This document shows positions 38,743 to 49,913 of a stretch of DNA of 64,000 nt, piece after piece (within the stretch, counting starts at the first letter, position 1; each line of letters begins with the position of its first letter). The translations under genes and the position numbers were made by a program. The DNA is from Hydrogenophaga sp. SL48 (GTDB lineage: Bacteria > Pseudomonadota > Gammaproteobacteria > Burkholderiales > Burkholderiaceae_C): contig NZ_CP063400.1 of the NCBI RefSeq assembly GCF_021729865.1, positions 248,001 through 312,000 of the forward strand, in the 5' to 3' direction. Below the pieces are notes generated by a model. That model saw only the letters and a list, made by a program, of their open reading frames with translations. It ran no database searches and was not told where the DNA came from.

Positions 38743-39660
38743 ATGTCCCATCCGTCCGCACCGGCCGCTCGCCGTCCTTTCATGAAAAGCGCCCTCAGTC
38801 TGGGCGGCCTGGCGCTGATGCGCGTGCTCAAGCACGCGCCCCTGTCCTGGCTGCGGGCGCTGGGCTGGCTGATCGGACACCTGTTGTTCGTGCTGGCGTT
38901 GCGCCGCCGCCGCATCGCCGAGGTCAATCTGGCGCTGTGTTTTCCCGAGCGGAGCGAGGCGCAGAGGCGCCAACTGGTGCGCCGTCACTTTGTGCTGTTT
39001 GTGCAGGCGTGGCTGGACCGCAGCTGGCTGTGGGAAGGTCGCCCTGAGGTCGTGCGTCGTCGGCTGCGTTTGACAGGCGAGGTGCAGGCGCTCCATGAAA
39101 CGGTGCCCACCTTGTTGTTCGCTCCACATTTCGTGGGCATGGACGCTGGTTGGATGGCGCTCACGGCCCACGTGCAGCGGCGGTTCTGTGGCCTGTATGC
39201 ACGGCAACGCAATCCGGTGCTGGACCAGTGGATGGCCGACGGCCGGCGCCGGTTCGGCGAGCCCCACATCGTGGCCAAGAGCGCGGGCCTGAAGGCCCTG
39301 GTCACGGCGCTGCGCGCTGGTGAGCCGCTGTACCTGCTGCCCGACATGGACTACGGGCCTCGGGACTCGGTGTTCGTGCCGTTTTACGGTGTGTCCGCCG
39401 CCACGGTGCCCTCCTTGTCGCGCTTCGCACGCATGGGTGGCGCTCGCGTCCTGCCTATCGTCAGCCGCCTGACCCCGGACGGCTACGAGGTCACGGTGCT
39501 CCCGCCATGGAAGGACTTCCCCACCGACAACGTGGTGGCCGATACCGTGCACATGAACCAGCAACTGCAGCACTGGATCGACGCTGTGCCCGAGCAGTAC
39601 TACTGGGTGCACAAGCGGTTCAAGACCCGCCCCAACGGCGAGCCTTCCTTTTACCGCTGA
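38743..39660 (+). CDS. LpxL/HtrB-family lipid A acyltransferase, second copy
   Basis: This 305-residue paralogue has the hydrophobic N-terminal segment HAPLSWLRALGWLIGHLLFVLAL, then the family segment RRRRIAEVNLALCFPERSEAQR. The catalytic motif is H129-F-V-G-M-D134 (LLFAPHFVGMDAGWMAL), with Asp where the first copy has Glu. YLLPDMDYGPRDSVFVPFYG and the final VPEQYYWVHKRFKTRPNGEPS are typical of LpxL/LpxM. With the first copy it would give the two late acylations of lipid A. The pair appears to be one unit; the convergent engB gene ends 17 bases downstream. Confidence 0.92.
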   Translation: MSHPSAPAARRPFMKSALSLGGLALMRVLKHAPLSWLRALGWLIGHLLFVLALRRRRIAEVNLALCFPERSEAQRRQLVRRHFVLFVQAWLDRSWLWEGRPEVVRRRLRLTGEVQALHETVPTLLFAPHFVGMDAGWMALTAHVQRRFCGLYARQRNPVLDQWMADGRRRFGEPHIVAKSAGLKALVTALRAGEPLYLLPDMDYGPRDSVFVPFYGVSAATVPSLSRFARMGGARVLPIVSRLTPDGYEVTVLPPWKDFPTDNVVADTVHMNQQLQHWIDAVPEQYYWVHKRFKTRPNGEPSFYR

Positions 39661-39676
39661 TCGCGCCTCGGGTCGG

Positions 39677-40489
39677 TCAGCCCAGCGCCGGCGGCTCTTC
39701 TTCGTCGGCGTCAGGCGCGGCGGTGTGGGCCACGGCCGCTGGTGGGGCATTGCGGGTTTCGTGGGTCCAGTCCCACAGCAACTGGGCGACTTCGTCCAGC
39801 CCCTGCTTCTTGAGCGCGGAGAACAGCCGCACCTCGCCACCGCCGGTTTGCAGGCGCGCGATGGACAGCGCCTTGGCGGCTTCGGAACGAGTGAGCTTGT
39901 CGGCCTTGGTGAGCAGCACCAGGAACTTCAAGCCGGCTTCCACCCGGGGGCGGATCACTTCCAGCAGGATCTCGTCGAGCTCGGTGAGGCCCAGGCGTGG
40001 GTCAATCAGCAACACGACCGCGCGGAGGTTTTCCCGCGTGATCAGGTAATTGCCCATGACCCTCTGCCAGCGCAGCTTGGCCTCCCTCGGCACGGCCGCG
40101 TAGCCGTATCCGGGCAGGTCGGCGAACACGGCGTCGTGAATCCCCTGTTTGCCCAGCGAGAAGAGGTTGATGCTCTGCGTGCGTCCCGGTGTCTTGGATG
40201 CAAAAGCCAGGCGCTTTTGCTGCGTGAGCGTGTTGATGGATGTGGATTTGCCGGCGTTGGACCGCCCGACAAAAGCGATCTCGGGCAAATCCAGCGCGGG
40301 CAGGTGTTCCAGCTGGGGCGCCGTGGTCAGGAAGCGGGCGGTGTGCAGCCAGCCGTGAGCGATTTTCGGGTCTGGTCTCGATGCCTTGGCGGCGGGTTTT
40401 CCAGCGGTAGGGGAAGGGCCGTCTTGGACCCGGGGGTCTGTCGAAGGAGGGTGTGAGGCAGGGGGGGCTGGAGTGTGGTCTTGGGTCAT
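39677..40489 (-). CDS. engB: Ribosome biogenesis GTPase EngB/YsxC (YihA)
   Basis: This 270-residue GTPase is needed for assembly of the large ribosomal subunit. G1 is GRSNAGKST at 75-83, G3 is DLPGYGYA, and the G4 region is LLTKADKLTRSEA. Switch sequence KTPGRTQSINLF is typical. The first 45 residues (MTQDHTPAPPASHPPSTDP and on) are Pro/Thr/Ala-rich and absent from the usual 195-220-residue proteins, and the C-terminal 25 residues are also an acidic Ala/Pro tail; an alternative start further in is possible but no other good start codon was identified. It is divergent from the cytochrome c gene. Confidence 0.94.
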   Translation of the reverse strand: MTQDHTPAPPASHPPSTDPRVQDGPSPTAGKPAAKASRPDPKIAHGWLHTARFLTTAPQLEHLPALDLPEIAFVGRSNAGKSTSINTLTQQKRLAFASKTPGRTQSINLFSLGKQGIHDAVFADLPGYGYAAVPREAKLRWQRVMGNYLITRENLRAVVLLIDPRLGLTELDEILLEVIRPRVEAGLKFLVLLTKADKLTRSEAAKALSIARLQTGGGEVRLFSALKKQGLDEVAQLLWDWTHETRNAPPAAVAHTAAPDADEEEPPALG

Positions 40490-40592
40490 TTGGGGTTTTC
40501 CCGGTGGGACATTGTAAAATCGATGGGCTATTCACCCAAATACCGCGAATTTCCTCAACCTGACGCCGTCGCCCTCGACGACAGCCCCCGAC

Positions 40593-41207
40593 ATGAAATT
40601 GCCAGCATCACTTCTTTGCGCCGCTGCCGCGGCAGTCCTGTCGTTCAGCGCCCAAGCTCAGACTGCCAAACCCGATCTCGCCAAAGGGGCCGCGCTGTAC
40701 GGTCAGGTTTGTGTGGCCTGCCATGCTGCGGACGGCAACTCGACCACGCCCGCCAACCCGAAGCTGGCACGTCAGCATCCCGAGTACCTCGTCAAGCAGT
40801 TGCAGGAATTCAAGTCGGGCAAGCGCGACAACGCCATCATGAAAGGCTTCGCTGCGGCGCTGTCCGACGACGACATGCGCAACATCTCGTTCTGGCTGGC
40901 CGATCAGAAGGCCACCACTGGTTTCGCGAAAGAAAAAGACCTGGTGCGACTCGGTGAACGCATCTACCGCGGCGGCATCGCCGACCGCCAGATCGCGGCT
41001 TGCGCAGGCTGCCACGGCCCTGCTGGCTCGGGCATCCCATCGCAGTACCCGCGCCTGTCGGGGCAGCATGCCGATTACACGAGCGCCCAGCTCAATGCCT
41101 TCCGTTCGGGCACCCGCGTCAACAACGCGCAGATGACCGGTGTGGCCGCCAAGATGAACGACAAGGAAATCAAGGCCGTGTCCGACTACATCGCCGGGTT
41201 GCGCTGA
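40593..41207 (+). CDS. Dihaem cytochrome c4
   Basis: This 204-residue periplasmic electron carrier has a signal peptide (MKLPASLLCAAAAAVLSFSAQAQ) and two homologous haem c domains. The haem-binding motifs are C40-VA-C43-H44 and C137-AG-C140-H141. Each half ends with a Met-containing axial-ligand region (NAIMKGFAAALSDDDM and NAQMTGVAAKMNDKEI). The size and tandem arrangement are those of cytochrome c4, which delivers electrons to cytochrome c oxidases. It lies upstream of resB-ccsA in the same direction, i.e. next to the machinery that attaches its haem. A hairpin follows the stop but lacks a T-run. Confidence 0.94.
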   Translation: MKLPASLLCAAAAAVLSFSAQAQTAKPDLAKGAALYGQVCVACHAADGNSTTPANPKLARQHPEYLVKQLQEFKSGKRDNAIMKGFAAALSDDDMRNISFWLADQKATTGFAKEKDLVRLGERIYRGGIADRQIAACAGCHGPAGSGIPSQYPRLSGQHADYTSAQLNAFRSGTRVNNAQMTGVAAKMNDKEIKAVSDYIAGLR

Positions 41208-41368
41208 TCTCAAGGCCCCGGAGCTTCCGGGGATATAAGCCGACGTTAATGTTTGGCGGCACAATGCGCAAGTCTTGCTTTTGCATTGAACCGCCAGCTC
41301 CGAAATAGCTCACATCAGGGTGTGTTCTGGCTTTTCCGGAACCACCCTTTTTGTCGTCCCCACCTGAC

Positions 41369-43510
41369 ATGACCGCCACCACCCAAGGCCTGCAACTGCG
41401 CACCGGTTCCCGCATTCTCGGCAACGTGGTGGAGTTGCTGTCGTCGATGCGTTTCGCCATCTCGCTGCTGACGGTGATCTGCATCGCCTCGGTGATCGGC
41501 ACCGTGGTCAAGCAGCGCGAGCCGCTGAACAATTACACCAACCAGTTTGGCCCTTTCTGGGCTGACGTGTTCGGCAGCGCCAGCCTTTTCACGGTTTACA
41601 GCGCGTGGTGGTTTCTGCTGATCCTGGCATTTCTGGTGCTCAGCACCAGCCTGTGCATCATCCGCAACACGCCCAAGATCTTCTCCGACTACAAGGCGTT
41701 CAAGGAAAACATCCGTGAGCAAAGCCTGAAGTCGTTTCCCAACCGCGCCGAGAACGCACTGGCAGAGATGCCCGAAGCCGCCGCCCACCGCATGGGCCAG
41801 ACGCTTTTGTCTTCCGGCTGGAAGGTGAAGCTTCAGTCACGTTCCACGCCGCAGGGACAGGGCTGGATGGTGGCTGCCAAAAAAGGGGTGGCCAACAAGA
41901 TCGGTTACCTCGCGGCCCACAGCGCCATCGTGCTCGTCTGCATCGGCGGTCTGCTGGACGGCGATCTGATGGTACGCGCCCAGATGTGGTTCAACGGCAA
42001 GACCTCGTACAACGGTGGTGGTCTGATCGCGGACGTGGCCCCCGAACACCGCTTGTCGCCTCAGAACCCCACCTTTCGAGGCAACCTGCTGGTGACCGAG
42101 GGCACCAGCTCGGGCACCGCCATCCTGGCCCAGTCCGACGGCGTGCTGCTGCAGGACCTGCCTTTTTCGGTGGAGCTGAAGAAGTTCATCGTGGAGTACT
42201 ACGACACGGGCATGCCCCGGTTGTTTGCCAGCGACATCGTGATCCATGACCATGAGACGGGCGAGAAGAAAGAGGCCCGCGTCGAGGTGAACCATCCGGC
42301 CAGCCACCGTGGCATCAACATCTACCAGTCCAGCTTTGACGACGGGGGGTCAAAGGTCAAGTTGCAGGCCTTCCCCATGGGAGAGACGGTGGCACCGTTC
42401 GAGGTTTCGGGCGTGATCGGTGGCACATCGGCGCTCAGCAACGGCAGCAACAAGCTCACGCTGGAGTACACCGGCCTGCGGGTCATCAACGTCGAGAACT
42501 TTGCCAACGAGGGTGCTGGGGCAGGCACCGATGTGCGCACGGTCGACCTCCGCTCGTCGATCGAGAGCCGTCTGGGTGCGGGGCACAAGACGGTGACCGA
42601 GAAGAAATTGCGCAACGTCGGACCCAGCATCACCTACAAGCTGCGCGACGCGGCCGGCCAGGCGGTGGAGTTTCACAACTACATGCTTCCCGTGGAGCTG
42701 GACGGTGCGCGCATGATCCTGCTGGGCACGCGCGAGTCGCCGGCTGAGCCGATGCGCTACCTGCGCATCCCGGTGGACGACCACGATGGCATCGATGGTT
42801 TTGTCCGCCTGCGGTCGGCGCTCGCCGATCCGGCGATGCGCGACGAGGCGGTGCGCCGTTACGCGGCGGGTGCGGTCGAACCGGGCAAGCCCGAGCTGAC
42901 GCAGGCCCTGGTGGCCTCCGCCCAACGTGCGCTGGGTCTTTTCGCGGGTGCTGAGAAGGCGGAGGTCAAGGCCGACAGTGTCACGCCAGCGCCGGAGATC
43001 AAGGGCGGCCTGCAAGCGGTGTCGGCCTTCCTGGAGGCGAATGTTCCCGAGGCCGAGCGAGAGCGTGCCAGCGATGTGTTGGTCCGCATTCTCAATGGCA
43101 CCCTGTTCGAACTGTTGCAGATCAGCCGGGAGCGCGCCGGGCAGAAGCCGCTGGAGCGCGACGACGCGGCGCAGCAGTTCATGTCGCGGGTCGTGCTCAG
43201 CCTGAGCGACAGTTTTTACTACCCTGCGCCGGTGACCTTCCAGCTCAAGGACTTCCAGCACGTGCAGGCCAGCGTGTTCCAGGTGGCGCGGGCCCCCGGG
43301 CAGACGATCGTCTATCTGGGCTGCCTCTTTCTGATCCTCGGGGTGTTTGCCATGTTGTACGTGCGCGAGCGGCGGGTGTGGGTTTGGTTGTCTCCCCAGG
43401 GTGATGGTGCGAGCCTGGCCAGCATGGCGCTGTCATCGAACCGCAAGACGATGGAATCCGATCAGGAGTTTGAATTGTTGAAGACCCAACTGTTGAAGGC
43501 GCAATCATGA
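41369..43510 (+). CDS. resB: Cytochrome c biogenesis protein ResB (Ccs1)
   Basis: This is the large membrane subunit of System II cytochrome c maturation, 713 residues from the ATG at 41369 (a TTG at 41351 would add six). Three N-terminal transmembrane helices (MRFAISLLTVICIASVIGTVV, FLLILAFLVLSTSLCIIRN, IGYLAAHSAIVLVCIGGLL) are followed by a large periplasmic domain with VNHPASHRGINIYQSSFDDGGS, a ResB signature, and a last helix (VYLGCLFLILGVFAMLYVRERRVWVWL). ResB and CcsA move haem to the periplasm and ligate it to apocytochromes. Its stop overlaps the ccsA start (ATGA at 43507), so the two are co-translated, as usual for this pair. Confidence 0.95.
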   Translation: MTATTQGLQLRTGSRILGNVVELLSSMRFAISLLTVICIASVIGTVVKQREPLNNYTNQFGPFWADVFGSASLFTVYSAWWFLLILAFLVLSTSLCIIRNTPKIFSDYKAFKENIREQSLKSFPNRAENALAEMPEAAAHRMGQTLLSSGWKVKLQSRSTPQGQGWMVAAKKGVANKIGYLAAHSAIVLVCIGGLLDGDLMVRAQMWFNGKTSYNGGGLIADVAPEHRLSPQNPTFRGNLLVTEGTSSGTAILAQSDGVLLQDLPFSVELKKFIVEYYDTGMPRLFASDIVIHDHETGEKKEARVEVNHPASHRGINIYQSSFDDGGSKVKLQAFPMGETVAPFEVSGVIGGTSALSNGSNKLTLEYTGLRVINVENFANEGAGAGTDVRTVDLRSSIESRLGAGHKTVTEKKLRNVGPSITYKLRDAAGQAVEFHNYMLPVELDGARMILLGTRESPAEPMRYLRIPVDDHDGIDGFVRLRSALADPAMRDEAVRRYAAGAVEPGKPELTQALVASAQRALGLFAGAEKAEVKADSVTPAPEIKGGLQAVSAFLEANVPEAERERASDVLVRILNGTLFELLQISRERAGQKPLERDDAAQQFMSRVVLSLSDSFYYPAPVTFQLKDFQHVQASVFQVARAPGQTIVYLGCLFLILGVFAMLYVRERRVWVWLSPQGDGASLASMALSSNRKTMESDQEFELLKTQLLKAQS

Positions 43511-44868
43511 ACACCGCGACACAGACGTTTGAACTGAAGCCGGGGGGGAAGAGCGCGGGACTGGAGGCGGGCTATTTCGCGCGCCGCAATGTGTGGGACT
43601 GGTTGTTCGCCGCGCTGCTGATCTCCGGCGCACTCTGGGCTTTCTCGCGGTACAGCGGCAGCATGGACGTGTACGAAAAGGGCATCCTCGTCGGGGCGGT
43701 GCCGGTGATCGCCTGGCTGGGCTGGTTCTGGCGCCCCCTGCGTTCGCTGGTGGTGGTGGTGGCGGCGTTGTCGCTGCTGGCGATCTGGCTGTACCAGACG
43801 CCTGCGGGTTCTGCGGACCTGGCCCGTGCCGATCAGGTCTTTCTGCTCAAGTACTTCATCTCCAGTCAGTCGGCCATTCTCTGGATGAGCATGCTGTTCT
43901 TCATGAGCACGGGGTTCTACTGGGCCGGCATGTTCACCCGCGCCGGCCAGACCTTTGAGCTGCTGGGTTCGCGGCTGGCCTGGGTGGCGGTGACGCTGGC
44001 GCTGGTGGGCACGATGGTGCGCTGGTACGAGAGCCACCAGATTGGGGTGGGCATCGGCCACATCCCGGTGAGCAATCTCTACGAGGTGTTCGTGTTGTTC
44101 TGCTGGATGACCGCGGCCTTCTACCTGTATTACGAAGACCAGTACCGGACGCGCAGCATGGGTGCGTTCGTGATGCTGGTGGTCAGTGCCGCGGTGGGTT
44201 TTCTGCTGTGGTACACGGTGGTCCGCGAGGCGCACGCCATTCAACCTTTGGTGCCCGCCCTGCAGAGCTGGTGGATGAAATTGCACGTGCCGGCCAACTT
44301 CATCGGTTATGGCACCTTTGCCATCGCGGCCATGCTGGCCTTTGCGTACCTGATCAAGCAGAGCGCGAGCGAGTCGCGCTGGTACAAGCTCGCTCCGCTG
44401 TGGCTGCTCGGCCTGGTGCTGTGCTTTGAGCCCATCGTGTTCCGCCAGTCGGCGGTTGAAAAAGGCGGGAGCTACTGGTTCGTGTACTTCGGTGTCTCGG
44501 CGCTGATCGTGGCCACCATCATGTTCGGCCGTCGCCGCATTGCCGAGCGTCTGCCCAGCTTCGAGGTGCTGGACGACGTGATGTACAAGGCGATCGCCGT
44601 GGGCTTCGCCTTTTTCACCATCGCCACGGTGTTGGGCGCCTTCTGGGCAGCCGAGGCCTGGGGGGGCTACTGGAGCTGGGACCCGAAGGAAACCTGGGCG
44701 CTGATCGTGTGGCTGAACTACGCAGCCTGGTTGCACATGCGCCTGATGAAAGGCCTGCGTGGCACCGTCGCGGCTTGGTGGGCCCTGGTCGGTCTGGCGG
44801 TGACCACGTTCGCCTTCTTGGGCGTGAACATGTTCCTTTCCGGCCTGCACAGCTACGGCGAGCTCTGA
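43507..44868 (+). CDS. ccsA: Cytochrome c biogenesis protein CcsA (CcsB/ResC)
   Basis: This 453-residue integral membrane protein has many transmembrane helices and the tryptophan-rich WWD-type haem-handling motif WGGYWSWDPKETWALIVWL followed by NYAAWLHMRL. Earlier VGIGHIPVSNLYEVFVLFCWM and HVPANFIGYGTFAIAAMLAFAYL carry conserved His residues of this family. It pairs with ResB in System II haem export and ligation. Start ATG is inside the resB stop. It is the last gene of the unit; a terminator follows after 19 bases. Confidence 0.96.
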   Translation: MNTATQTFELKPGGKSAGLEAGYFARRNVWDWLFAALLISGALWAFSRYSGSMDVYEKGILVGAVPVIAWLGWFWRPLRSLVVVVAALSLLAIWLYQTPAGSADLARADQVFLLKYFISSQSAILWMSMLFFMSTGFYWAGMFTRAGQTFELLGSRLAWVAVTLALVGTMVRWYESHQIGVGIGHIPVSNLYEVFVLFCWMTAAFYLYYEDQYRTRSMGAFVMLVVSAAVGFLLWYTVVREAHAIQPLVPALQSWWMKLHVPANFIGYGTFAIAAMLAFAYLIKQSASESRWYKLAPLWLLGLVLCFEPIVFRQSAVEKGGSYWFVYFGVSALIVATIMFGRRRIAERLPSFEVLDDVMYKAIAVGFAFFTIATVLGAFWAAEAWGGYWSWDPKETWALIVWLNYAAWLHMRLMKGLRGTVAAWWALVGLAVTTFAFLGVNMFLSGLHSYGEL

Positions 44869-44887
44869 TCGTCATCGACTCGTCCAG

Positions 44888-44913
44888 ACACCCCGCTTCG
44901 GCGGGGTGTTTTG
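44888..44913 (+). terminator. Terminator after resB-ccsA
   Basis: ACACCCCGC, loop TTCG, GCGGGGTGT followed by TTTTG is a short stable terminator 19 bases after the ccsA stop. Confidence 0.88.
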
Positions 44914-44991
44914 TTTGGGCACGCGGGGCGTGGGGAAACTTTGTAAGACACTGCGGACTTCAAACGACAGCTGTGAAACAAGGAGCCTCAC

Positions 44992-45995
<1,004 letters not shown>

Positions 45996-45996
<1 letters not shown>

Positions 45997-46589
45997 TGCG
46001 CTGGTTGAGCCACCGGGCGGTCAAACCAGCGGTGTTCGTGCTGTGCCTGTTGCCCTTGGCTTGGTTGGTCTGGGCGGTGGTGGCCGACCGGCTTGGCGCC
46101 AACCCCGCAGAGGCTTTGATCCGCTCTCTGGGCGACTGGACACTGCGTGCACTCGTGCTGGTGCTGGCCATCACCCCGGTCCGCGTGGTTCTGGGCGTGC
46201 CCGCGTTGGCGCGCTTGCGCCGCATGCTCGGACTGTTCGTGTTTTTTTACGCCAGTCTGCACTGGCTGGCCTATGTCTGGTTTGACCAAGGCTTCGATTG
46301 GGCGGCGGTTCTGGCCGACGTGCCCAAGCGCCCGTTCATTCTGGTGGGGACGCTGGCCTGGCTGTTGCTGCTGGCATTGACCGCGACCTCGTTCAACCGC
46401 GCCATGCGTGCCATGGGTGCCAAGCGCTGGCAGATGTTGCACCGCGCGGTGTACGCCGTTGCGGCGCTGGCCATCCTGCACTTTTTCTGGATGCGCGCGA
46501 GCAAGAACAACTTTGGCGAAGTTGCTGTGTATGCCGCGCTGCTGGCCGTGTTGCTGGGTTGGCGCCTATGGCGTCGTTGGCGTCCCTGA
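45996..46589 (+). CDS. msrQ: Haem-binding membrane subunit MsrQ (YedZ)
   Basis: This 197-residue inner-membrane b-type cytochrome passes electrons from the quinone pool to MsrP. About six transmembrane helices are present, with haem-ligand candidates in FFYASLHWLAYVWFDQGF and RWQMLHRAVYAVAALAILHFFWM. Length is normal. The ATG overlaps the msrP stop by one base, so expression is coupled. Convergent with the lptM gene downstream. Confidence 0.96.
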
Positions 46590-46645
46590 GCGAAATGTCA
46601 CATGGGGGTGATCGATCACGCTTGCCGAGGCATACCGCTCGAGGA

Positions 46646-46882
46646 TCAGCGCGCCGTCCCGCTGTTGGGAGATTGGGTGGGGTCCACTGCGGACGGTGAC
46701 GCCAAGGGCGGCACAGCCGGAGTTGCCGTTGGCCGTGGTGCCGCAGCTGAGGCAGGGGGTGGCAGGTACAAAGGACCTTTTTGCCCACATCCCGAAGCCA
46801 TCAGCGCAGCGGCCAGCAGGACAATGCCACTCCCCACTGTGGGTCGGGAGAACAAGCCACCTAGAATGGGTTTCTTCAACAT
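46646..46882 (-). CDS. lptM: LPS translocon maturation chaperone LptM (YifL family lipoprotein)
   Basis: This 78-residue lipoprotein has signal segment [20 protein letters not shown] with [11 protein letters not shown] as lipobox, then [11 protein letters not shown], the family signature [10 protein letters not shown]. The tail is Ala/Pro-rich. In E. coli the protein helps oxidation and assembly of LptD in the outer-membrane LPS transporter. The start at 46882 is divergent from cyaY with 15 bases between, an arrangement common in proteobacteria. The upstream in-frame extension to 47314 runs antisense through cyaY and is not credible. A downstream partner such as lysA is absent here. Confidence 0.92.
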   Translation of the reverse strand: MLKKPILGGLFSRPTVGSGIVLLAAALMASGCGQKGPLYLPPPASAAAPRPTATPAVPPLASPSAVDPTQSPNSGTAR

Positions 46883-46897
46883 AGTGATGGCATTGTA

Positions 46898-47227
46898 ATG
46901 ACCGACACCGAGTATTTGGATCGCGCCGAGGCGCTGCTTCGGGCCATTGAACTGTCTTGCGACCGGATCAACGACGATGGCGATGCGGACATCGACAACC
47001 AGCGCGTCGGCGGCATGGTGACGCTGACCTTCGCCAACCGCAGCCAGATCATCATCAACCTCCAGAAGCCCCTGCAAGAGGTTTGGATGGCTGCTCGCGC
47101 AGGTGGGTTCCATTACCGATATGACGGCACAACCTGGAGCGACACCAAGGGGCAAGGCGAGTTCTTTGCCCACCTGTCCCGCTGCGCGACCGAGCAGGCG
47201 GGTCTCCCGTTGACTTTCAGTTCCTGA
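46898..47227 (+). CDS. cyaY: Iron-sulfur assembly protein CyaY (bacterial frataxin)
   Basis: This 109-residue frataxin modulates iron-sulfur cluster assembly on IscU/IscS. The acidic first helix ([45 protein letters not shown]) holds the iron-binding Asp/Glu residues, and [36 protein letters not shown] matches the conserved beta sheet with its Trp. The gene overlaps the 3' end of the convergent mrcA gene by 11 bases. Confidence 0.97.
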   Translation: MTDTEYLDRAEALLRAIELSCDRINDDGDADIDNQRVGGMVTLTFANRSQIIINLQKPLQEVWMAARAGGFHYRYDGTTWSDTKGQGEFFAHLSRCATEQAGLPLTFSS

Positions 47228-49643
47228 ACAGGTCCAGGATACTGCGCCGGTCCTCGTGATCAGATGCGGGGTCGGTGCTCTCGCCAAGAGCAGGGGCCGC
47301 TGTCTCAGCTTCATTGTTTTGGGCGCCTGGCCAGGGGTCGTTCAGTCCGAGGCCACGCACGCCACGTCCGGGCCCGAATTCTTCGTAGTACCACTCGTTC
47401 CCCACATGGATGACCCCTGGCGGTGCGGTGAGCTCTGCCACAGGGACACCCTTGAGTGCTTCGGACATGTAGGCGATCCAGATTGGGAGGCTCAAACCAC
47501 CACCGGTTTCGCGGCTGCCCAGATTGCGTGGCGTGTCGTATCCCACCCAGGCTGCGGCCACCACTGTGGGCTGGAAACCGACAAACCAGGCATCGACCGA
47601 ATCATTGGTGGTGCCGGTTTTCCCGTAAAGATCGGGCCGTTTCAGCGTGGCTTGCGCCCGCGCAGCCGTACCCGATCGGGTGATTTCCTGCAACAGACTG
47701 CTCATCAGGAAGGCGTTTCGAGCGTCGATGGCGCGCTGTGACTCCGGTGGCTCAGCCGCAGAGTCCTCAAACAACACGCGCCCTTTCTGCTCAACCACCC
47801 GCGTGATCAGCGATGGCGTCACACGGTATCCGCCATTGGCGAACACCGCATATCCACTGGCCATTTGCAGGGGTGTGACCGCGCCAGCGCCGAGCGCCAT
47901 GGTGAGGTAAGGTGGGTGTTTGTCGGCATCAAAACCAAAACGGGTGATCCAGTCTTGCGCACTTTGGGTGCCGACCAACTGCAAAACCCGAATGGAAACC
48001 ATGTTCTTGGACTTGGCCAAGGCGCGCCGTATCGACATAGGGCCTTCGAACTGGCCGTCGTAGTTCTTGGGTTCCCAAGGCTTTCCTCCGGTTTCAGCGG
48101 CGGTGTAGAAGAGAGGCGCGTCGTTGACGACTGTGGTGGGCGTCAAGCCCTTTTCCAGCGCAGCGGAGTAAACAAACGGTTTGAAGCTGGAGCCTGGTTG
48201 GCGCCATGCCTGAGTGACATGGTTGAACTTGTTTTTCTGGAAATCAAACCCTCCCACAAGCGCCCGCACCGCACCGTTGCGGGGGTCCATTGCCACAAAA
48301 GCCGACTCGACCTCGGGCAGCTGGCTGATGCGCCACGCAGCAGGGCCGGTTTTGATCACGCGGATCACGGCACCACGCCTGATCTTGATGTTGGGCCCCG
48401 CTTTTTCGCTCAGCCCGGACATGGCAGGACGCAAGCCTTCACCGGTGATTTCCAGGGGATCACCGTCCTGACGAATGGCGATCACCTTGCGGGGACTGGC
48501 CTCCAGAACCACGGCAGCGAAGAGATCGTCATTGTCGGGTCGTTCGGCCAACGCTTCATCGATCGCCTCATCACGTGCTGCTCTGTCCGCCGGCAGGGTG
48601 ATGAACAGCTCGGGACCTCTGTACACCTGTCGGCGTTCGTAGTCGAGGATGCCATGGCGCAGGGCCCGGTAGGCCGCCTCCTGTTCGTTGGCCCTCAGGC
48701 TGGTGGTGACGACCAGTCCTCGCGTGTAAGCCTCATCTCCATACTGGGCCACCATGGATTGGCGGACCATCTCTGCCACATATTCCGCATGCACCTGGGT
48801 TGGGGTGTGTGCAGGTCGCAGTTTCAGTTCTTCCCGCTTGGCCTCACCGGCCTGATCTGGTGTGATGAACCCGTTGGCCTCCATGCGCTCAATGATGTAG
48901 AGCTGACGCGCCCTGGCACGCTTCGGGTTGCTGATGGGGTTGTAGGCGGACGGCGCTTTGGGCAGCCCTGCCAGCATGGCCGCCTCCGCGATCGTGACGT
49001 CCTTCAGCTGTTTTCCAAAGTACGTCTGGGCCGCAGTGGAAAAACCGTAGGCGCGCTGACCCAGAAAAATCTGGTTCATGTAGATCTCAAGAATCTGCTC
49101 CTTGCTCAGCAAATGCTCCAGCTTGAACGTGAGGAGCACCTCATAGATCTTTCTGGTGTAGCTTTTCTCGGCCGAGAGGTACACATTGCGCGCCACCTGC
49201 ATCGTGATCGTGGAAGCGCCTTGGCTTTTTGCCTGGCCAAGGTTCGCCAGCGCGGCACGCATCATCCCGCGATAGTCCACACCACTGTGTTCGAAGAACC
49301 GTGCATCCTCGATCGCCAGCACAGCGTTCTTCATCACGTCGGGGATTTCCCGAATGGTCAGAAAGTTGCGACGCTCCTCGCCAAACTCCCCGATGAGCTG
49401 ACCGTCGTGGGTCAGAACCCGCAAGGGAAGTTTGGGTCTGTAGTCGGCCAGGTCAGCCACATCCGGCAGGTTGGGGTAAGCCACCGCCAGCGCCAGCCCA
49501 ATCCCCATCAGGATCATCGCCAGGCCAGCCAGAAAAAGACCGGCGACCCCAAGCATCACCTTGGCGGTCCACCCAAGAGCACTGCGGGTTTTTAGAGCGA
49601 TGCTACCGGCGTTTCTGGGAGCGTCGTCGTCATCTTGGGCCAT
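47217..49643 (-). CDS. mrcA: Penicillin-binding protein 1A (bifunctional)
   Basis: This 808-residue inner-membrane peptidoglycan synthase has a short cytoplasmic tail, one transmembrane helix near 28-55 and a GT51 glycosyltransferase domain ([25 protein letters not shown] near 110; [54 protein letters not shown]). The transpeptidase domain has SxxK in [15 protein letters not shown] near 485, the SxN box KSKNMVS and KTGTTND near 680. All key residues are present. It is divergent from the pilus operon, an order known from other beta- and gammaproteobacteria. Confidence 0.97.
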   Translation of the reverse strand: MAQDDDDAPRNAGSIALKTRSALGWTAKVMLGVAGLFLAGLAMILMGIGLALAVAYPNLPDVADLADYRPKLPLRVLTHDGQLIGEFGEERRNFLTIREIPDVMKNAVLAIEDARFFEHSGVDYRGMMRAALANLGQAKSQGASTITMQVARNVYLSAEKSYTRKIYEVLLTFKLEHLLSKEQILEIYMNQIFLGQRAYGFSTAAQTYFGKQLKDVTIAEAAMLAGLPKAPSAYNPISNPKRARARQLYIIERMEANGFITPDQAGEAKREELKLRPAHTPTQVHAEYVAEMVRQSMVAQYGDEAYTRGLVVTTSLRANEQEAAYRALRHGILDYERRQVYRGPELFITLPADRAARDEAIDEALAERPDNDDLFAAVVLEASPRKVIAIRQDGDPLEITGEGLRPAMSGLSEKAGPNIKIRRGAVIRVIKTGPAAWRISQLPEVESAFVAMDPRNGAVRALVGGFDFQKNKFNHVTQAWRQPGSSFKPFVYSAALEKGLTPTTVVNDAPLFYTAAETGGKPWEPKNYDGQFEGPMSIRRALAKSKNMVSIRVLQLVGTQSAQDWITRFGFDADKHPPYLTMALGAGAVTPLQMASGYAVFANGGYRVTPSLITRVVEQKGRVLFEDSAAEPPESQRAIDARNAFLMSSLLQEITRSGTAARAQATLKRPDLYGKTGTTNDSVDAWFVGFQPTVVAAAWVGYDTPRNLGSRETGGGLSLPIWIAYMSEALKGVPVAELTAPPGVIHVGNEWYYEEFGPGRGVRGLGLNDPWPGAQNNEAETAAPALGESTDPASDHEDRRSILDLFRN

Positions 49644-49913
49644 GCGTTCAGTTCGAGCGAAAGTAGGAGATTATAAAAATGGCCCTGTTGCGTGCACGCC
49701 CGGGAACGGTGTCCATATTGTGAGTTGTTGTGTGGTTCTTCCGGGCAGGCATGGCGTGCAAGGCGCCGAGACCAGGTTTTTGCGTATGCTTTTGACAACG
49801 CTTCCCTTTGTGCCAGATGTATAAATTCTTTGCTGCACAAGGGGCTTGCTGCTAGCATTCAAGTGAATTCTTAAGTCTGGCGCCCTGCGGCGTAACCATA
49901 TCTGGGGGTCACC

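Noticed and set aside
41216..41232. Hairpin CCCCGGA-GCT-TCCGGGG after the cytochrome c4 gene as a terminator
   Set aside because: A good stem but no T-run follows, so intrinsic termination is unlikely.
49792..49825. Perfect TTGACA and a TATAAA ahead of pilM as a promoter
   Set aside because: They are 22 bases apart, too far for a sigma-70 promoter, and no alternative -10 at 17 bases is convincing.
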